NCBI GenBank assembly: GCA_026261815.1
Contig: JAMPIT010000379.1
Location: 7,204,001 to 7,268,000, forward strand
DNA: 64,000 bases
Source: Monarcha castaneiventris obscurior
Lineage: Eukaryota > Chordata > Aves > Passeriformes > Monarchidae
Direction of reading: 5' to 3'
Part shown: one piece after another, positions 48,950 through 63,554 of the stretch
How the letters are laid out: each line of letters begins with the position of its first letter
How positions within the stretch are numbered: position 1 is the stretch's first letter
The notes under the pieces: generated by a model
Databases searched by the model: none
What the model saw: the letters and a program-made list of their open reading frames with translations, nothing else
Told to the model about the DNA's origin: nothing
Translations under genes and position numbers: made by a program

Positions 48950-51900
48950 TCATACCTAGGCAGCCTTCAGTTTAGGATGAGGGTTCCTCAAAGAGTCTGC
49001 AAATCAAATCTTCAGAACGATGTTTAAAACTCTAAAATATTGGGACATAAAAATCCATGAAGCAGTAATTTATAAAAATAACTTGGTGTGTTACATGCAG
49101 CAGATACCTAAAGGGAAGGGTACTGCCGCTCACAATCAGAAGGCTTCTCAGTCCAGTAGCTGCTGGAAAGGAAACACTGTATGTTGTTCTCTGTGCAGAG
49201 AAGTGGTTCTTGGGGTAATCCTCAAGGCAGTTGTATTGCTGATCTCCATAGCTGCCTGCCTACAGTTACTTGGAAGAAGAGTGCAGGTGTTTTGCAAGAG
49301 CAGGACAGGCATGATGTGTGACTGAATCAGCTCTTCCTCAGTCATGGGGAGGATGTTTTTTCACTGCACACTCAGTTTTCATCAGTCTGGGAAGCCTTTG
49401 ATTTACTGAAATACTCAAGGCAGCTTCTGAAGTGTGAAATTAGTTGTATGATGGTCCCTTCTGTCTGAGTAGCTACCCAGTGTGGAAGGCCTCGCTGAAG
49501 TGCTCCTGTTAAAAGCTTGGACACGGTATTTCTGCTACAGGTCAGTGAACATGCTGCTGGTGGTTGCTTGTGGCAAACCCCACATTTGGGGTGGGTGTTT
49601 TGCCCCAAAAAGCTTGGGCTCTGTTACTCTTCACAGTCATTACTTATGTATTACATGGGTAATGTAATTCCTATACATTCCTATCTCCCATGTTGCATGT
49701 TGTAGCCCATCATGCCAGTAGCTCCTGTGTTTGCAATCAGCACCAGGAAGGCAATGCATTAGGTTTTTCCTGGCCATCTTCTCGGTTGGTATCTTGCAGG
49801 ACAGCATGTGATTAGTCATGGTTATTTATGAGGTTCGTAGCTCTGAGACTTGCTTTCGGGAAGCCTGTGAGATCTTCAGCATAATAATCCTATAATGGTG
49901 TGATACAATGATATAAAACTACATCATTCAGGGGAGAAGTGGTGCGTGGGGAATGTTTCTTTGTTGTTCATTTGTACAGCAGTGAGCACAGATGGCACTC
50001 TTTGAGATAAAGGTGGCATCACGATAGAAGTGACGTGATAGAAAAGACTTATCAACTCAGCTGTAAAAGTTCAGGATTAACATTTGTTTCTATTTCTGGT
50101 TACTGATACATACATACAGAGAATATATTTCTTTTAAATAGCCATAAGGCATGATTTTTGCTTTTCAGCCAGTTTTTCCCTGAAGGGAAGACAAAATTGG
50201 TAATTTGAGAACAGCTCATTCTGATACTTCTGAGGATGGTTCCTAGTTAAAACTTCACACTTATGATTTCCCCCCCAGTATTTCTGTTGTATCCTTTACT
50301 GGCTTACAGCTTGACAGTATACGTTTTACACATATTTGTGTGTATACAGGTGTTCAGAGTAGATAATGTCTGTAGTAGATAAATATCATATGTGTGTCAA
50401 ATATGGTACACTATGTGCTTTTCAGCCTTGATAGCCCTGGAATTTGGAAATTTATAACAAAACCATCTTTGATCATGAGAGCAGCCACATTACATGACTG
50501 GATGTTCTTGTGGCTTCTATTACACCTACGTAGAGACTGGCCTGTGCTTGTACAGGGATTGACCCTCTTTCAGATAATCTTTCTCAGTCTGCATACCTTT
50601 CTCAAATCTATTCAGAAATATAAGTGAGGATCGTCTCCCTGGCCTGTTAAATCTCCTCTTTACATGCCTCTGCTAGTTCTTGCTCCCTCACATCAAACTG
50701 AATGCCTCTTTTGTTTTCAAGGATTTTGTTTAGTAAAGCCAAGCATTAGGTGCTGTATTTAGCAGCTTACTGAGATTTTTGTTCCTACCACCGGCCCATC
50801 ACTGTCTGAATTGCCTGAAATTTCCACAACACATGTTTTTCGGTCCCTTATGAAAGTAAAAATGCTCTACTTGCAAATCTGCCTTTCTAACGTTCAGTTG
50901 TCATCTTAACTTCTACTAGGATGCTTGCAGATGGTTTCCATCTGGAACTGACTTCAAGACTAAATGAGAAGTTTTTTTTCAGTGGTTCATTTGCAATAGT
51001 TTTGAAGGAATTGCTTTATATAATTCAGTGATATCTTAATGTCTATTTTTTTTAATAATGGAAATTTTTCCTTCTTACACATTTTTGTCCTGTTAAACCA
51101 ATAATATTTACTGATTGTATACTGCTGTGTATTAATATATCCTGGCTCAGGCATGAAAATAGTGTTTCTTGTTTCAATAACTACACTTGACTACTTAATT
51201 TTAAACTATTTAATATACATTTCTTGGGTGAAATTGCAGGTGCTTGATGTGAAATGTTTTTAGACATCTGCCTTTAGGCAGTACATAACAGACAAGGGCA
51301 GATTACCTGGAAATTTACTTTCAGCTTGATGAGACATCCCTGTTTTCTTTACAGAGGAATCTTCAGCATTTGGCGGCAGTTGTGGCAGTGATTGGTGTTA
51401 GGGTCCTTGGACTTAGATCAGTTTCTGTTTGTTCAGCAACAGGGAATTCAAAGTGTCAAGAGTTCAGTTTAAAAATACAGGAAAAGGACTTAAGAATGAA
51501 CAGCTTGATCAAGAGAAATTACACATGCCAGTTTGAACGAACAGTGAATTAGTGAAGAGACGTCTTACTCTTGAAGCCCAGCCTGTGAAGATGTGAAAGG
51601 TAGGGAGACCCAAAAAGAAGACAGGGATTCTGGTGTCCACTGGCTCCTCTCTTGAGTCACCATCACGCTCATGAAATGTTGGAGTGGGCAATGAGCATTC
51701 CAATGAGTGGGCAGTGCTGGATGACTGCACAGCTGACCTGCTTTCTCCCTTGGAAGACAGATCTTGGTCTTTTGTTCTGCTGCATACTCTCTTCCTCAGA
51801 GTGTGTAATCCAAAAATAACATAGCAAACAACTGTACTGCTGGAAGAAAGGAGTGGTGAACCTGTCTTAACTAAAGAGAGGTGAGTGGGTGTGGTTTGTA

Positions 51901-54900
51901 GGCTGGTCAGAAGCTGTGTGAAAAACTGGTGGTTAAACTGGTCTGTTACAATTTTTTCCAGATTGTCTTATCTACAAAGTAGAATTTTACGTCAAGCTTT
52001 TAGCTGTGTAAAATTTTTGTTACTGAAGTTTAAGAAAATTTCAAAACTGTAGGTTTTCATTTAAACCTACTTTTTTCAATTTGGCAATGTCAAGTGTATG
52101 GGATAGAGCAGGGTCTCAACAGTGAACTGGAACTCCGAATTGGATTTACTCTGTGATCATCACAGACTTGTGCAAGTTGCAGAAATTTCTTTTGGTTCAT
52201 TTATCTCATTTAGCTTAAATTCATACTTTGTGGACACATGGTTTAGTACTTTGAGACTTCATTAGTGAGTGGTTACATAAAGGTTTATTTCCAGTGGTTA
52301 GAGACAGTGGATGCATATAGTGTGTTAGACATTGATTTAAACGCAATTTTGGTTTCTCAGAATATTTTTCATGATCTCATAGCAAATTTCTGTATACTCC
52401 GTTGCTACTTTCTCTGATGTATTAGTTTTTGGAAGAACATTACACAAACCTGGAAAATAATTTGATTTATTGTAGGAGCTTTTAAAGTGGATTTGCCTAC
52501 ATCTATTCTTGATGTCAGTTAAATTTATTATAAAGTCATATTTGCTCACTTTCCAGTCTCTGTCTTAACTGATACAGTGTAAGGAAGAACACTTGGAAGT
52601 CTTAGAATTTGTGTAGTATAATAAACACTTGAAGGAATCTCTCTGCAACCATTCTTTCCGTGAATAGGGCCACAACTGCTAAATAAATATTTTATTTTTC
52701 TACTACAGCACTGTAAAAGGAAATAGCGGACTATTATTTAGAGAGCTATAAATTCCCAAAATAAATTGCATTTTTGTTTGTATTTAAAAGAACAGCTGAA
52801 CAGATGGGAAAGTAGCCCATGCTGTTTCTCAAATTCTGACTTAAAATAAAAAATGTTTTCCTGCATTAGTATTTAATTTCCAACCTGCTATGTGGGCAAA
52901 TGGGCAAATCTGTATATGAATTTGTTACGACATTACATTTTTCCTGTTATCACAATAATTTAAACAAAACTGAGATATAGAAATAATTTGAATGAAAGTG
53001 GAAAGATAACCATTATGAAGCCAGCTAGAAAACACTGTCAAACCAGTTATTAATATTTGCTTAACTTTTCTCTAGGCAGGCTTATGGTAGCACAGGTCTC
53101 TGGCCTTAGCATTGGCCAGAACGTAGACTTTGAGATCACACACTCTTGTGCGATATAAACTCCTGAAGTCCTGCTTTGCTGTTATTTGCAGCTGTAGTGT
53201 TGTTTTGTTTTGTTTGTTTGTTTTTGTTGTTGTTGAGACATGAGATTTATAGGGAATTATACTAGCTTACAGAAATGAAATGATTGTTAGTAAGAGTCAG
53301 ATGCTTTGATAAGAAACCAGAAGGGGCTAGGATGACTTCATCATCTTACTAAATATTCATGTTCTGGCAAGGCTTCTAATGGATGAGGCATGTGCATGTA
53401 GGATTAATGGAAAGAACTGAGTAAATAGCATAGTACTAACAGTCTAAGAGAGTTATCCCTTTAAAATAGAGAGAGGAGAACTGCCCATAGTGGTTCTGTC
53501 TGTCCCACAGCACCTCGACAGCTACTTATTCTGTAAGATGAATCAGCAAGCAAATGTATTAATTGCTGATATGAGACATTAAATCACTTACAATTTATGT
53601 TTTTCTATCCTTGTATACAACAGATGCCCGTTAAGAAAGATTTTTCTCTGCTTTAATTTGAGGTGGTAGGTTATCTATCAAGAGTAAAAGCTCACATCCC
53701 TGGTGGATGTGTTAATTGCCAGTTGGATTAATAATGGAGACTGTTATCCAGCTATGTGTTTGCACAAAACCTTTAGGAACTTTTATTGTCAGTACAGCTC
53801 CTTGTATGAGACATTTTGCTGCCGTTGAGTGTGGGGAAGAGACTGCAGACAGGTAAAGGCTTCAGACATGCAAGTGTTCCCCACCCTTTACCCTTGTGTG
53901 GGCGTGCAGGTGCAGCATGGTAACAGAAACTTCATTTTCCTGGGCAATCAAACTAAAACCAATCACCTCTATGCCAACATGTCCTTCGGTTTTCTGTTAC
54001 TCTCTGGATGTTTGGCCTACTGTGTTGTATTTCAGAATACAGTTGTGTGTTTATAGAAAACTTATTGTGAGTCCTAGTTAAAGCTTATTTTGGCTGAATT
54101 GGTAATTATGATACAACTGGGAGAGGCAGTTCATTAACATAGATGGGGATGTGAGACATAGGCTTCCATTAATTTGTCTGAGTACTTTTTAAATTATGGC
54201 TGGGGGCCTGTGAAATTTACTTTAGTGTTCAACAAATGGGCTAAGAGAAACAGTGATCAGTGGCAGAAGGCATTTTGCGAAGAAACTGGATGGATGGATG
54301 AAAGGCTTCTGCTGCATATTCCAGGCTCTGCAGTTCATCACTATTCAATTGCAAAGATTAAAGCAAATTAGAGTTTATAAGCTATTAACCAAGAGCTGCC
54401 CAACAAAATGTCCAAAGGCACAGGGGAGCCCTGCAAACTGATTCAAATGCACAGGGATGAATTCCAGAACCCCTATTTGTGTTTAAATATTTATTACCAT
54501 TTTGACTTTTTGTTTTCCTATGACATATGTCTCTTTCCCATGCCAGATTTCCAGTCTTTGAAAGAGTGGTAAACATTTCTCTCTCTCGCAGAAAGAAGAG
54601 TTGCTTTGTACTCTCTTATTCCTGTGGCAGTAACAGGGGATTGTACTTCGAATCATTTTACTTACTGATTGGAATTGAATTTTTTTTTTCACTAATGCTC
54701 TTTTATTGTTTGAGTTTGGTTTTCTTCTCCCCTTTTTTTTTCTTTTTTGGTGATACCTAACCCTCCAAGGAACTTTATAAAGTTTATTTATTCCCCTTGT
54801 TTTTTGGGGAGCAGAAGTTATTAGAGTGACTCAGATCTTCCAATATCCATGCAATGCTCTTGAAAATTGAATGTAGCATTCAGACCTGCATTTTTAAACT

Positions 54901-56570
54901 GTGTTAAACAAATTGCCCTTAGAACTGACGGAAAAACATCTCATTGCTGGCAAAATTGGCACAATTTGTAAACTGGCTTAATGCTTCTGTTTGTTTCTGT
55001 TCAAATGAAAGGTGTGAAATGTTTTTGTCTAGCTGAGTGTATTTTCTATAAAAAGACTAAAATTCCACAGTCATAAATTCTAGTAAAATTTTGCTCCTGG
55101 CAAAATATTAGTGCATGCATGCTATGGATCCCCAGGAAATGGTGACCTTGGGAGTACTGAAAAACATTTGTTCACAGGCATTTTTGGAAGTGCAAAACCA
55201 TCTATGTCAGTATAGTATGTGCTTCAGAGGCTTTTCATATCCTACAAAGAAGGGAAATACCTTAATATATCCTAAGGCTGGGGTAAAGGCAAAAGAGAAA
55301 TCTGACAGATACGTAATTCACCTTGGCTGTTTAAGTGCTGTGTAAAACTGAATGCAAGTCTGTAGCAGAATGAGGTGAGGAATGTGGTCACATGCACTCT
55401 TTTCATACATTCTAAGACTGCTAATCTGGAAAGGTAGTTCTGAACAAACAGCAGGATCAGTGTGCAGGAAATCTTGTAAGCACATCTATGTAATTTTAAA
55501 ACTAAATTTTTTTAGCAAGAAGACTTTTTTAAAATTCACGTTCAGTACTGAAACAGTGGTGGATTTACGTATCTTTTATGTCTTCACATGAGTAACCTGG
55601 TTTGCTGATTTTATTGCTTACTTTTCCTACATTTTTCATCCTCTTCTAGTGGATGTGTGCTTTATGTTCACTATACTCAGGGTGCTTTATGTTCAACTAG
55701 ACAAAAAAAAAAAAAAAATTACTTTATCTGGTGGTATCAACCAAGCAGAGAATTGCTATGCTAAAGCAACTTTCATTTACTAAAGGTTGACAAATCACTA
55801 CTCTAGAGCTGGGAAACCAGTCAGACAAGTTTATATCACAAATGAAAATAGTGAGGTATGCTTAATAAATTTGGAACTCAATGAAAACAGATAAACTGAA
55901 TTCATTGGGTCTGAAGCCAAGAGCATTGCTACAGGGTGGGTATAATGTGCTGTGATATAATTTCCAGTGGTAGCTTTATGAATAAGAGGATAGAACATCT
56001 TAACACTTATGCCGATGGCTAAGACTAAATTGAATTATAACTGCATTAACTTTAGTAACAGTTTTAGCCTCTTCCTTTTCCTTGCAATTATTAGGAAATT
56101 ATTTTCTTTGAAAAGAAAACAAAGCACATTTTTACAAAGCAAGCATATTGTTCCATCTTTGACTATAATGAGCATTCATTGGTTGATGTGGGTAATTACC
56201 TTTTTGGAAAATACAGATTTATTCTGTGAAATCTGGCTTAGAGTGTAAAACAGCTGAAATGCAAATATGAAGCTGAACAATATTGATCTTGGTAATTTAA
56301 AAAAAATCCACAGTAAAACAGATTAAGGTTGGTCAAAACCTTTCTGTTTGATTTCTATCCTCAGCTGGAGGAATTTACTAGGATTCCTCTTACGACTTTC
56401 TGACCTTTAATTAATACAGAAAACGATGCCTTTATTAAGTGGCACTAAGATATCACACAGGAGTAGTGGTACTTTGTACTCTGCTGCCCAGTTTGTGCCC
56501 ATAATGTCAGATGTGCTGCTCTGCACTATGGACCATTAGGGTCTGAGAACAATCAGAATTGCAAGAGCAG
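48950..56570. other. AT-rich non-coding stretch
   Basis: About 7.6 kb with no recognised exon, RNA gene or transposon. It includes TTTG/TTG repeats near 53203-53235 and A16 near 55704. Frames are under 102 codons. Confidence 0.45.
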
Positions 56571-56573
56571 AGC

Positions 56574-56662
56574 ATCACAGAATCATGGAAGGTTACAAGC
56601 AACCTTGAAAGATAATCTGGTCCAGCCTTTCAAGAAGTCACAATCTGTTCTATCCCTGCTGT
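56574..56662 (-). mobile_element. Short CR1 LINE 3' end
   Basis: TCACAGAATCATGGAAGGTT followed by CAACCTTGAAAGATAATCTGG and TCCAGCC (to about 56628) matches the antisense CR1 3' tail. Similarity fades after about 56660. Confidence 0.75.
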
Positions 56663-58219
56663 CAGTTTCCATATAGGGACTAATAAAATATATTCTTGAT
56701 AGATCTCATGACTGATGAGGTTGAGTAAGCTTCTGTAATTGAAGAATGAAGCCTTATGGAAATATCACCTCAAATACTGGAACAAGTAGTATGATTGAGC
56801 TGACTTTGCATCCTGTAGTGAAAATGGAACTTGCACTCCTAGTGCTAAACTCTGAAAGGGGTCTTCCACCTGACCACTGCTTTCTGAACTGGAATCTTAC
56901 CAGCACAGGCAATTATTCCTGATTAGTTTCAGATGTCCTGGAATACTTACATTATAATTGACCATATTTGTTAAAGAAAAAGGTTATTTTTTTAATTCTA
57001 GTAATGCTTAGAGTGTCATCATTTTGAGTAATTAATTTTTCTTCCTGTGGTGGTAATTTTATTCAACAATACCTAGTTTATCCATGCTTATCTATCTTTG
57101 CAAACACATTGTTTATATACAATTTAAAGACTATCTCTACTTTCTTACTTCTCTTTATTTTTCATACTGTCAAAGCAATTTATGCTTTTCTCACCTCTCC
57201 CCATCTTCCATAGGAATCTTACTATTTTTTTTTGCCTAAATCTTCTTTGGTGTTTCCGGTGTAATTTGTTTTATTTACTTATTTTGCTTCCTTTACTCTT
57301 TTCTTGTGACTTAACATTGTTTCTCTCTTTTCATTCAGTTTGGTTTTTTTTTCTTGGATGTTTGCAGTCGTGGAAATGGGCATGGCTGAGAAGAGGTTCT
57401 TTGGTATGTTGTGGTATGGCAGTGTTTCAGATGTGTTTTTGCAGATGTAGCTGTGAAATAGTGAGCAACCAAGCTCATTGAAAAGATTCATCTCATCAAA
57501 AATTGTTAAATGGCTGTTTTCAGCCTGACCAGACTGCAATATAGAACTACTCAGACAGTAAAAAATTATGTGTACTGGGCACTATGAGTATGGGTGAAAA
57601 AGAAAAAAAAAAAGAGACAGTGAATAGTAGAAACTCATGTGTGATGGATGGGCTTCCACCCTTTCCACCCTTCAGAGACTCCCTTGATCATAGTTGCTGT
57701 TTTGTCTCCTTTGTTGTGAACATCTGGTGAACTTTGTGATTCCTGGCAAGGAGTGTTCTGGCACACTGAGAGAATGCTGCCATCCAGGAAAGTCTTCTTT
57801 TATTCCCTGCAGCCTTGGTAAGCTCTTCTTCTTTTTTTTTTTTTTAATCACTGAGATGGACTTCATTTGCTTAATGAAAAGTGAAACTTGAAGTGATGGG
57901 CCTTAGTACATTTTGGACAGCACCGTGGAAGAAATTTTCCTTGCCACAGCTAGTGACCAGATGGTCTTTTCCTACAGGCCTTCTGCTTTGATAAACATTA
58001 AATCTCTGTGTATAAGGTGCTTGTGGGCATTAAAAATGGATATATTTTTTGGTTTTATTTTACATTCTCTTGCAATATGTCCCCAAGAAGGGCTTCAGCC
58101 CTATTTATTCAGTTCCCTTAATTACAATACTTTTTTTACTGATTTGATGTTGTTGACTTACGTAGTCACAAAGTGTTAGAGCAAGTGTTAGGTGTGATAA
58201 GGGAAGTGGGCCGTAAAGC

Positions 58220-58600
58220 TGACACTAGAAGGGCAGTATTTCAGAAAGGGGCTGGTATGTGGCGGAGGTGGTGGTGACGGCTGTGTTACTCTGAGTTTGC
58301 AGGTGGCACGAGCAGCTGTACCAGGAGAGTAGCATGTGCTGCCACTGCCCTGCTGCCTTCCCGGCCATGCCGTGGGAATGAGAGGGAAGCCTCATGGGAG
58401 CTGTGCTGGGGCCACCACTGGCCAGGCTGTTCGTGCCGGCAGTGGCTCTGCTGGCTGTGCCTCCCTCTGCATCCAGCCAGCTTGAGCACAGCTGGGAAGT
58501 GTCAGGGCTCATCACTGGTCCTAACTTCACTGCTGCCTGCCTGGCTTCCTTCCTCACCAGTGCAGCTGAACATAAGGACTTAATCCTGCATCCATTCATA
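58220..58600. other. GC- and CpG-enriched pocket in AT-rich DNA
   Basis: Several CpGs (for example GGCGGAGG, GACGGC, CCGGCC, TTCGTGCCGGC) cluster within about 200 bp, against a CpG-depleted background. A plus frame at 58394-58618 begins with a hydrophobic, signal-peptide-like N terminus, and a minus frame of 127 codons overlaps it. Neither resembles a known protein. It could be a small regulatory element, an alternative exon, or part of an unrecognised GC-rich repeat. Confidence 0.35.
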
Positions 58601-59498
58601 TGCATCAATAATTGCTAAAGGGATGGTGTTAGGGTATAAATCAGTGGCAGTCATGTGGTCCCTTCATACACTAAGCTAATATTATCCTTAACTCACAGTT
58701 AACAGTTCCTTTCTTGTGCTCTGATCTTATTCTCTGTATTTCCTGGTTATACTGTAAGTGGTCCTTTTGAAACTGCTTGTCAACCCAACTAAAGCACAGA
58801 TGATAAGTTGTCTAATGCCTTTTTGTGTACTATTCGACATTCTGTTCTTGTAAATAATTTATTAGCAGAGAAATTGCAATGAAAGTTTGACTCTGGCTTC
58901 CTTCAGATGTTCATCTTGACTATTTTTGATCTTTCACAAAATATTTATCTTATGTCCAAGAACAAAAATGAACCAAGAGACAGATTTGATATTGCATCAG
59001 TGGGTTCATTCCACTTTTACATGTTTTTCAGTAAAAGAGATTTGAATCCCAGCTACTTAAAGTTGAATCAGCTCAGATAAAATGTTAGGAAGCCTTAAGT
59101 TGTGAAGGCAGCATGAAAGAGCTGAAGTGCAGAGTCAGTGAGGCAGGTTACCATTGAAGCTGTCTGGAAGCTCAGTTTGTTACAAAGACTATGCAGTGTA
59201 ATGTGTTTCATGTTTGTCCCTGCTACTTCAATGTCTCAATCAGAACTCCCTACAGCCCGTTTTAAAGGTATTGTGAATCTTTATCAGTTGCTTTGAACAT
59301 TTTCACTGTTATTTTGGTTTCTACAAAGCAATGTGAAAAGAGTAAGTTGTGATCTGAGAGATATTTTGGGATAATTTATTTCTATGTTGCAAATAGAAAT
59401 TCACATTCTGCAGAGTGACACAAAGGCTAATTGTCCTCCCAACCACCTTTACCTTAGTCTGTCTTTACATATAATACACATCAATAACAATTGTTGTC

Positions 59499-59521
59499 TT
59501 TTTTTTTTTTTTTTTTTTTTT
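59499..59521. repeat. Poly(T) run, 23 bases
   Basis: An uninterrupted T23, with no recognisable retroposed sequence attached. Confidence 0.9.
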
Positions 59522-62500
59522 AATCCGACCCTTAAACTGAATTTTCAGTCTGTGGTTTGATTTCATCAAGATCAGGCTTTTGGAATTGCTGTTTTCCCTG
59601 GTTTTAGACCTAAAAGGAAAAACCAGAAGTTGATTCTGCACATAATTCACTCCTGCTAAAATATGTGGTTTAACATTGCATTCATTGAGCTGAATCAAAG
59701 TTGTCTGTTGTGTTACAAAGCAGTGTGCTGGGGATGAGCACGCTGAATGGCTCTTAAGCTGCCTTGTGTCTGCAGAGAGCTGTCTGCACAGGAATTACTG
59801 TTATTCTTAAGAGAGGTTTTAAACTAGGGCAGCCTGGGTGTCAGGTTGGCCCTTATTCTCAGGTACTTTGCTTTTGAAGTAGCAGTTTAGCCCTTGGCTA
59901 AGAAGAGTGTCATTTGCTGCCTCTCAGAGTGCTGTCGTGCTGGACGGGTGGCAGTGACACATCACGGCACCAGCAGAGGTTAAAATAGATTGTCATCCCC
60001 ATATTAGCCAGTGAGTGAATGTGTAAGTTAAGGTAACACCTCATAGCTTTATACTGGAAAATCCTCTGGAATTCCAACACTGAGTGGAATTACAACCTTG
60101 CCTGGATGGTCTGATTGACACTGATAAGCTCAGCAGCGAGTTGTTGAAGCAGTACACCAAGCACTGCTGTTTTACTTGCTGTACTGGGCATCTGCAGAGT
60201 GGTAATTTGACCCAGGCAGTTTTCATTGCTCTGCTTTTCCAGATCTCTTTAGTGTGTTGTCTTTAAACTCCCTCTCCCAAGCTCTTGCTCTGCTCACACA
60301 GTGCAAACACAGGCTGGATTTCTGAATGCACTGCTCAGCCAGAGAAAATGTGCCCAAGACCTGTTCAAGAAGTGTTCCTGCTTGTCCTTTGTGACAGAGT
60401 GTTTTGTGATGTGTCAGTCTGTCTAGCATAGAAGATAAGGTAAAGCACCTTTGAAAAATAGAGACTTTTAAAAAATGGAAACTGTGTTAGCTTTGACAAC
60501 AACCAAGCAGAATGTAAGCAGAATGTCTTGCAGCTTCTGGAAACTCAGATAACTTCAGGAATGAAATGAAATGTTGAAATTATTTTTCCTGCATGTATAT
60601 TTTAGCATATCAAGAGGTTTCTTTCTCAACATAAAACCTGTACCTGGACACACTCTTACGTGTTTTGTACTTCTGGTTTTCCTCCTTTTAAATTTATACC
60701 TATATCTTGGCAACCATACTCCATTTTTAAACAAAATTTTTATTGTCATTTTTGCAAAAGTTTTACCCACCTTAGCCATCTGTAGTTCTCCTGTGTCACA
60801 GGATGTCGCCTTGTCACAGGATGCCATTCCTGTCCCTGCAGAGAAACCACATTCTGAGACTTGTATTTCAGATAAACCTCATTCTTCCATGAGCAGTCTC
60901 TCCCTGGTTGCTCACTGAAGCTGATCGCCACACCTGTCCACTTCTAAGATTTTTCCTTCAACATTCAGTGGTGACATTGCAAAAAAAGAAATGTTAGGAG
61001 TAACATTGAAGGTGGTACAACAGCTGCCAATGCAGAAAATCCTGCCAATATTAATAAACCTAGCTCTTTATAAATGTCCACTCTTTTTAGCAATTAATGC
61101 CAGCAGAAGATGGATCTTAAGGCAAAAAACACCCAAACCAAACAAACCAAACCAGTACACCCCCCACTTCTCCCAAGCCCTTTATAGGTCCATAATTTTC
61201 CTCTGTTTCTATGCCAGATGGCTTAATTTGACTATCTTCATATCCCAGAATTTTCCCTCTGGGAGAATTAGTTTATTAGTCCAGTTTACAGGTATTGTTG
61301 AAGTTTCTCACTCTGTTTGTATTCACAGCCAAGAATAAGTTTCCAGGTTTTTTGTTCAGATATCCACGTTTGCACAGCATTGCTCTGCACGGTTTGTGGT
61401 GTGGATCGAACTCAGTTCATCTCCACACCACAAGAAGCCCATGGAGCAAAACATTGTGTCTCTGGCATCTTGTGGGACCACATTCCAGTAATCACAAGAG
61501 ACAGATTCTTTGTGCACATAAATCATGTGTGTTCAACAAGAAAATTACTACTGCATACCAGTTTCCAAATAAGTCTTCCTAATAATATTATAGCATACTT
61601 GTATTTTCCACAGCATTGTGAGTTTGGGGCTTTTTAAGCTTTGAAGCTCAGCATTATGAATAAACTTTGAAATTATATACATTCCTGTTTGTTTTCAATA
61701 ATGTTTCCATAGGGAAAGGGTAGAGTGTGTTCTGTTTAAGCATTTATTGCCTTGATTTTTGATCCTTTGCTAGTACATAATCACTATTCATCTGAGTACA
61801 GCACCAGAAAGCACACAAATATTAAAAAAAACCTAACTTTTTTTTCACTGTAACACTATGAAAAGAAATAAAAATAACCCTTCATACTCACTTCAAAAAC
61901 TCAAGATATTTTTTGTGTTTTTTGAAAATTTCTTCAAATATATTGCATGGTCAAACTTATTTGTGAATTTACATTTCTTTAGTTTTTGAGAGATTAAAAT
62001 TTTTCGAAACCCTGTATCTATCTTTTGGGTGCGACTTAGCTCTACTGGTGACAGCAGCATTTTTCAGCTCATATTTTTTCCTGTTTATGTAGGCATTTTT
62101 ATGTTTATCCAACCATGAAATGTATATTAGCAGTGCTTCAGACACCTGGGAAGGTAGATTATATTTTTTGACTGGTAGGAAAAAGCAAATAAAACTGAGA
62201 GTTCTTGTTCACAAACCTCTCCCAGAAAGTGCAATACCTATTTCGATTTCTTTTGTCTATGTTTCAGGAATAAAGTTTGCTCAAGCAAAAGTTTTGGTTA
62301 ACTTTCCTGTATTACCATTTGCCAGAAGAAAGGATATGTGTGATTTTCTTTTCCTTTGTGGATGGACTTTGACAGTAAATCTGGGTTCATGCACCCTGTA
62401 CTTTAGCTGTTGAAGGCTTTGGATAGGGCAAGAAATGGTTTATCAGCTTCACTTTTGGTTGGTGGGGGTGTTTTAAATTCTCCCTCTCTCTTTTTTTTTT

Positions 62501-63554
62501 TTTAATGAAATATAAAGTTATTAAGATTGCAACTTCCAGTGTTAAAACCAGTAAATATATGTGTGTTGCAACTTGTCCTTATGTTTCATGAGATGGTCCA
62601 ATAATATCACAACAAACCTGTATTGCACTGGGTGTTTCAGCACTCAATGGATAGGATGAAGGCTAATAACAAATGAGTTGGGATTCTCATATATTTACAA
62701 CATGATGAGTTGCAGCATTGCTCGTGACTGAAATTAGGCACAGCGCAGCAGGGTTAATGGAACAGTGAAATGAAATTGTGAACCTGCACAAATACTGGTC
62801 TGAATGTCTTCTGGTGAAAAAGTTACATTTGACTCTTGAATTCTAATGTAGATTTGAGTGACCTTTGGCTGTATGATATTTGCATACAAAATGTGGATGT
62901 ATCTGATAGACCTGTTTTATGAGCACTTGTTTCCATTTGGTTTGATATGGGACATAAAGTTGACTTCTTTATAAATGGCTGACATTTGTATGTTTCTTGC
63001 ACACTTTTTGTAGTGAATGGAGCAGTTCAGATAAATAGTTTTTTGTTAAAGAAAATGACTTTGATCTGATACGTGCCAAAACCTTATTTTGATAGTTTTA
63101 CTATCTAGAAACTAAAGTACAACTTACGATAACTGAAGTGAGTTATGCATTCTGAACAGCTATTTTAATCCTTTATTGAACAGCTGCACAGTTTTGCTGG
63201 TCTGTCCGTATTTTTAATAGGTTATGGACAAGTTTTCAGCGTGAGAGCAAAATGCCTTTTCTTGCTTTTTCAGGTATTTTTAGAAAATACCTGATTCTAT
63301 CTGGTACTGTTTGGGAAGCAGACAATTTAGGATTAAAGAGTCATGAACTCTGTGTATGCACTATTGCCTTATAATCAAGTGATAGGACACAGGCTGTAGA
63401 ATTTCTGGTATGTAAAGATGTCTACTACAGTAAACACTGTCTTCATTAAAGTATTGGAGCAAGCTGAAAATGCCAGACCAAAAGAAAAAAGACATTAGAA
63501 CACCTAATGGAATCTAAGGCAATAAATACTTACCTGGGAAGAAACAAACTTGTG

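Larger units (their letters stand above)
56665..63550. other. AT-rich stretch with one GC-rich pocket
   Basis: No transposon or confident exon. Contains T/A runs at 57829-57845 and 59499-59521 and the GC-rich pocket listed separately. Frames around 60571-61637 reach 115 codons but show no recognisable domain and overlap in several frames. Confidence 0.45.

Noticed and set aside
53660..53682. let-7-like sequence (TTGAGGTGGTAGGTTATCTA)
   Set aside because: The seed region differs from let-7 and no complementary arm follows within hairpin distance, so it is not a microRNA precursor.
60571..60918. 115-codon plus-strand frame with a hydrophobic first half and a Ser/Pro-rich end
   Set aside because: It briefly looked like an exon, but it lacks convincing splice sites, matches no family I know, and is overlapped by a minus-strand frame.
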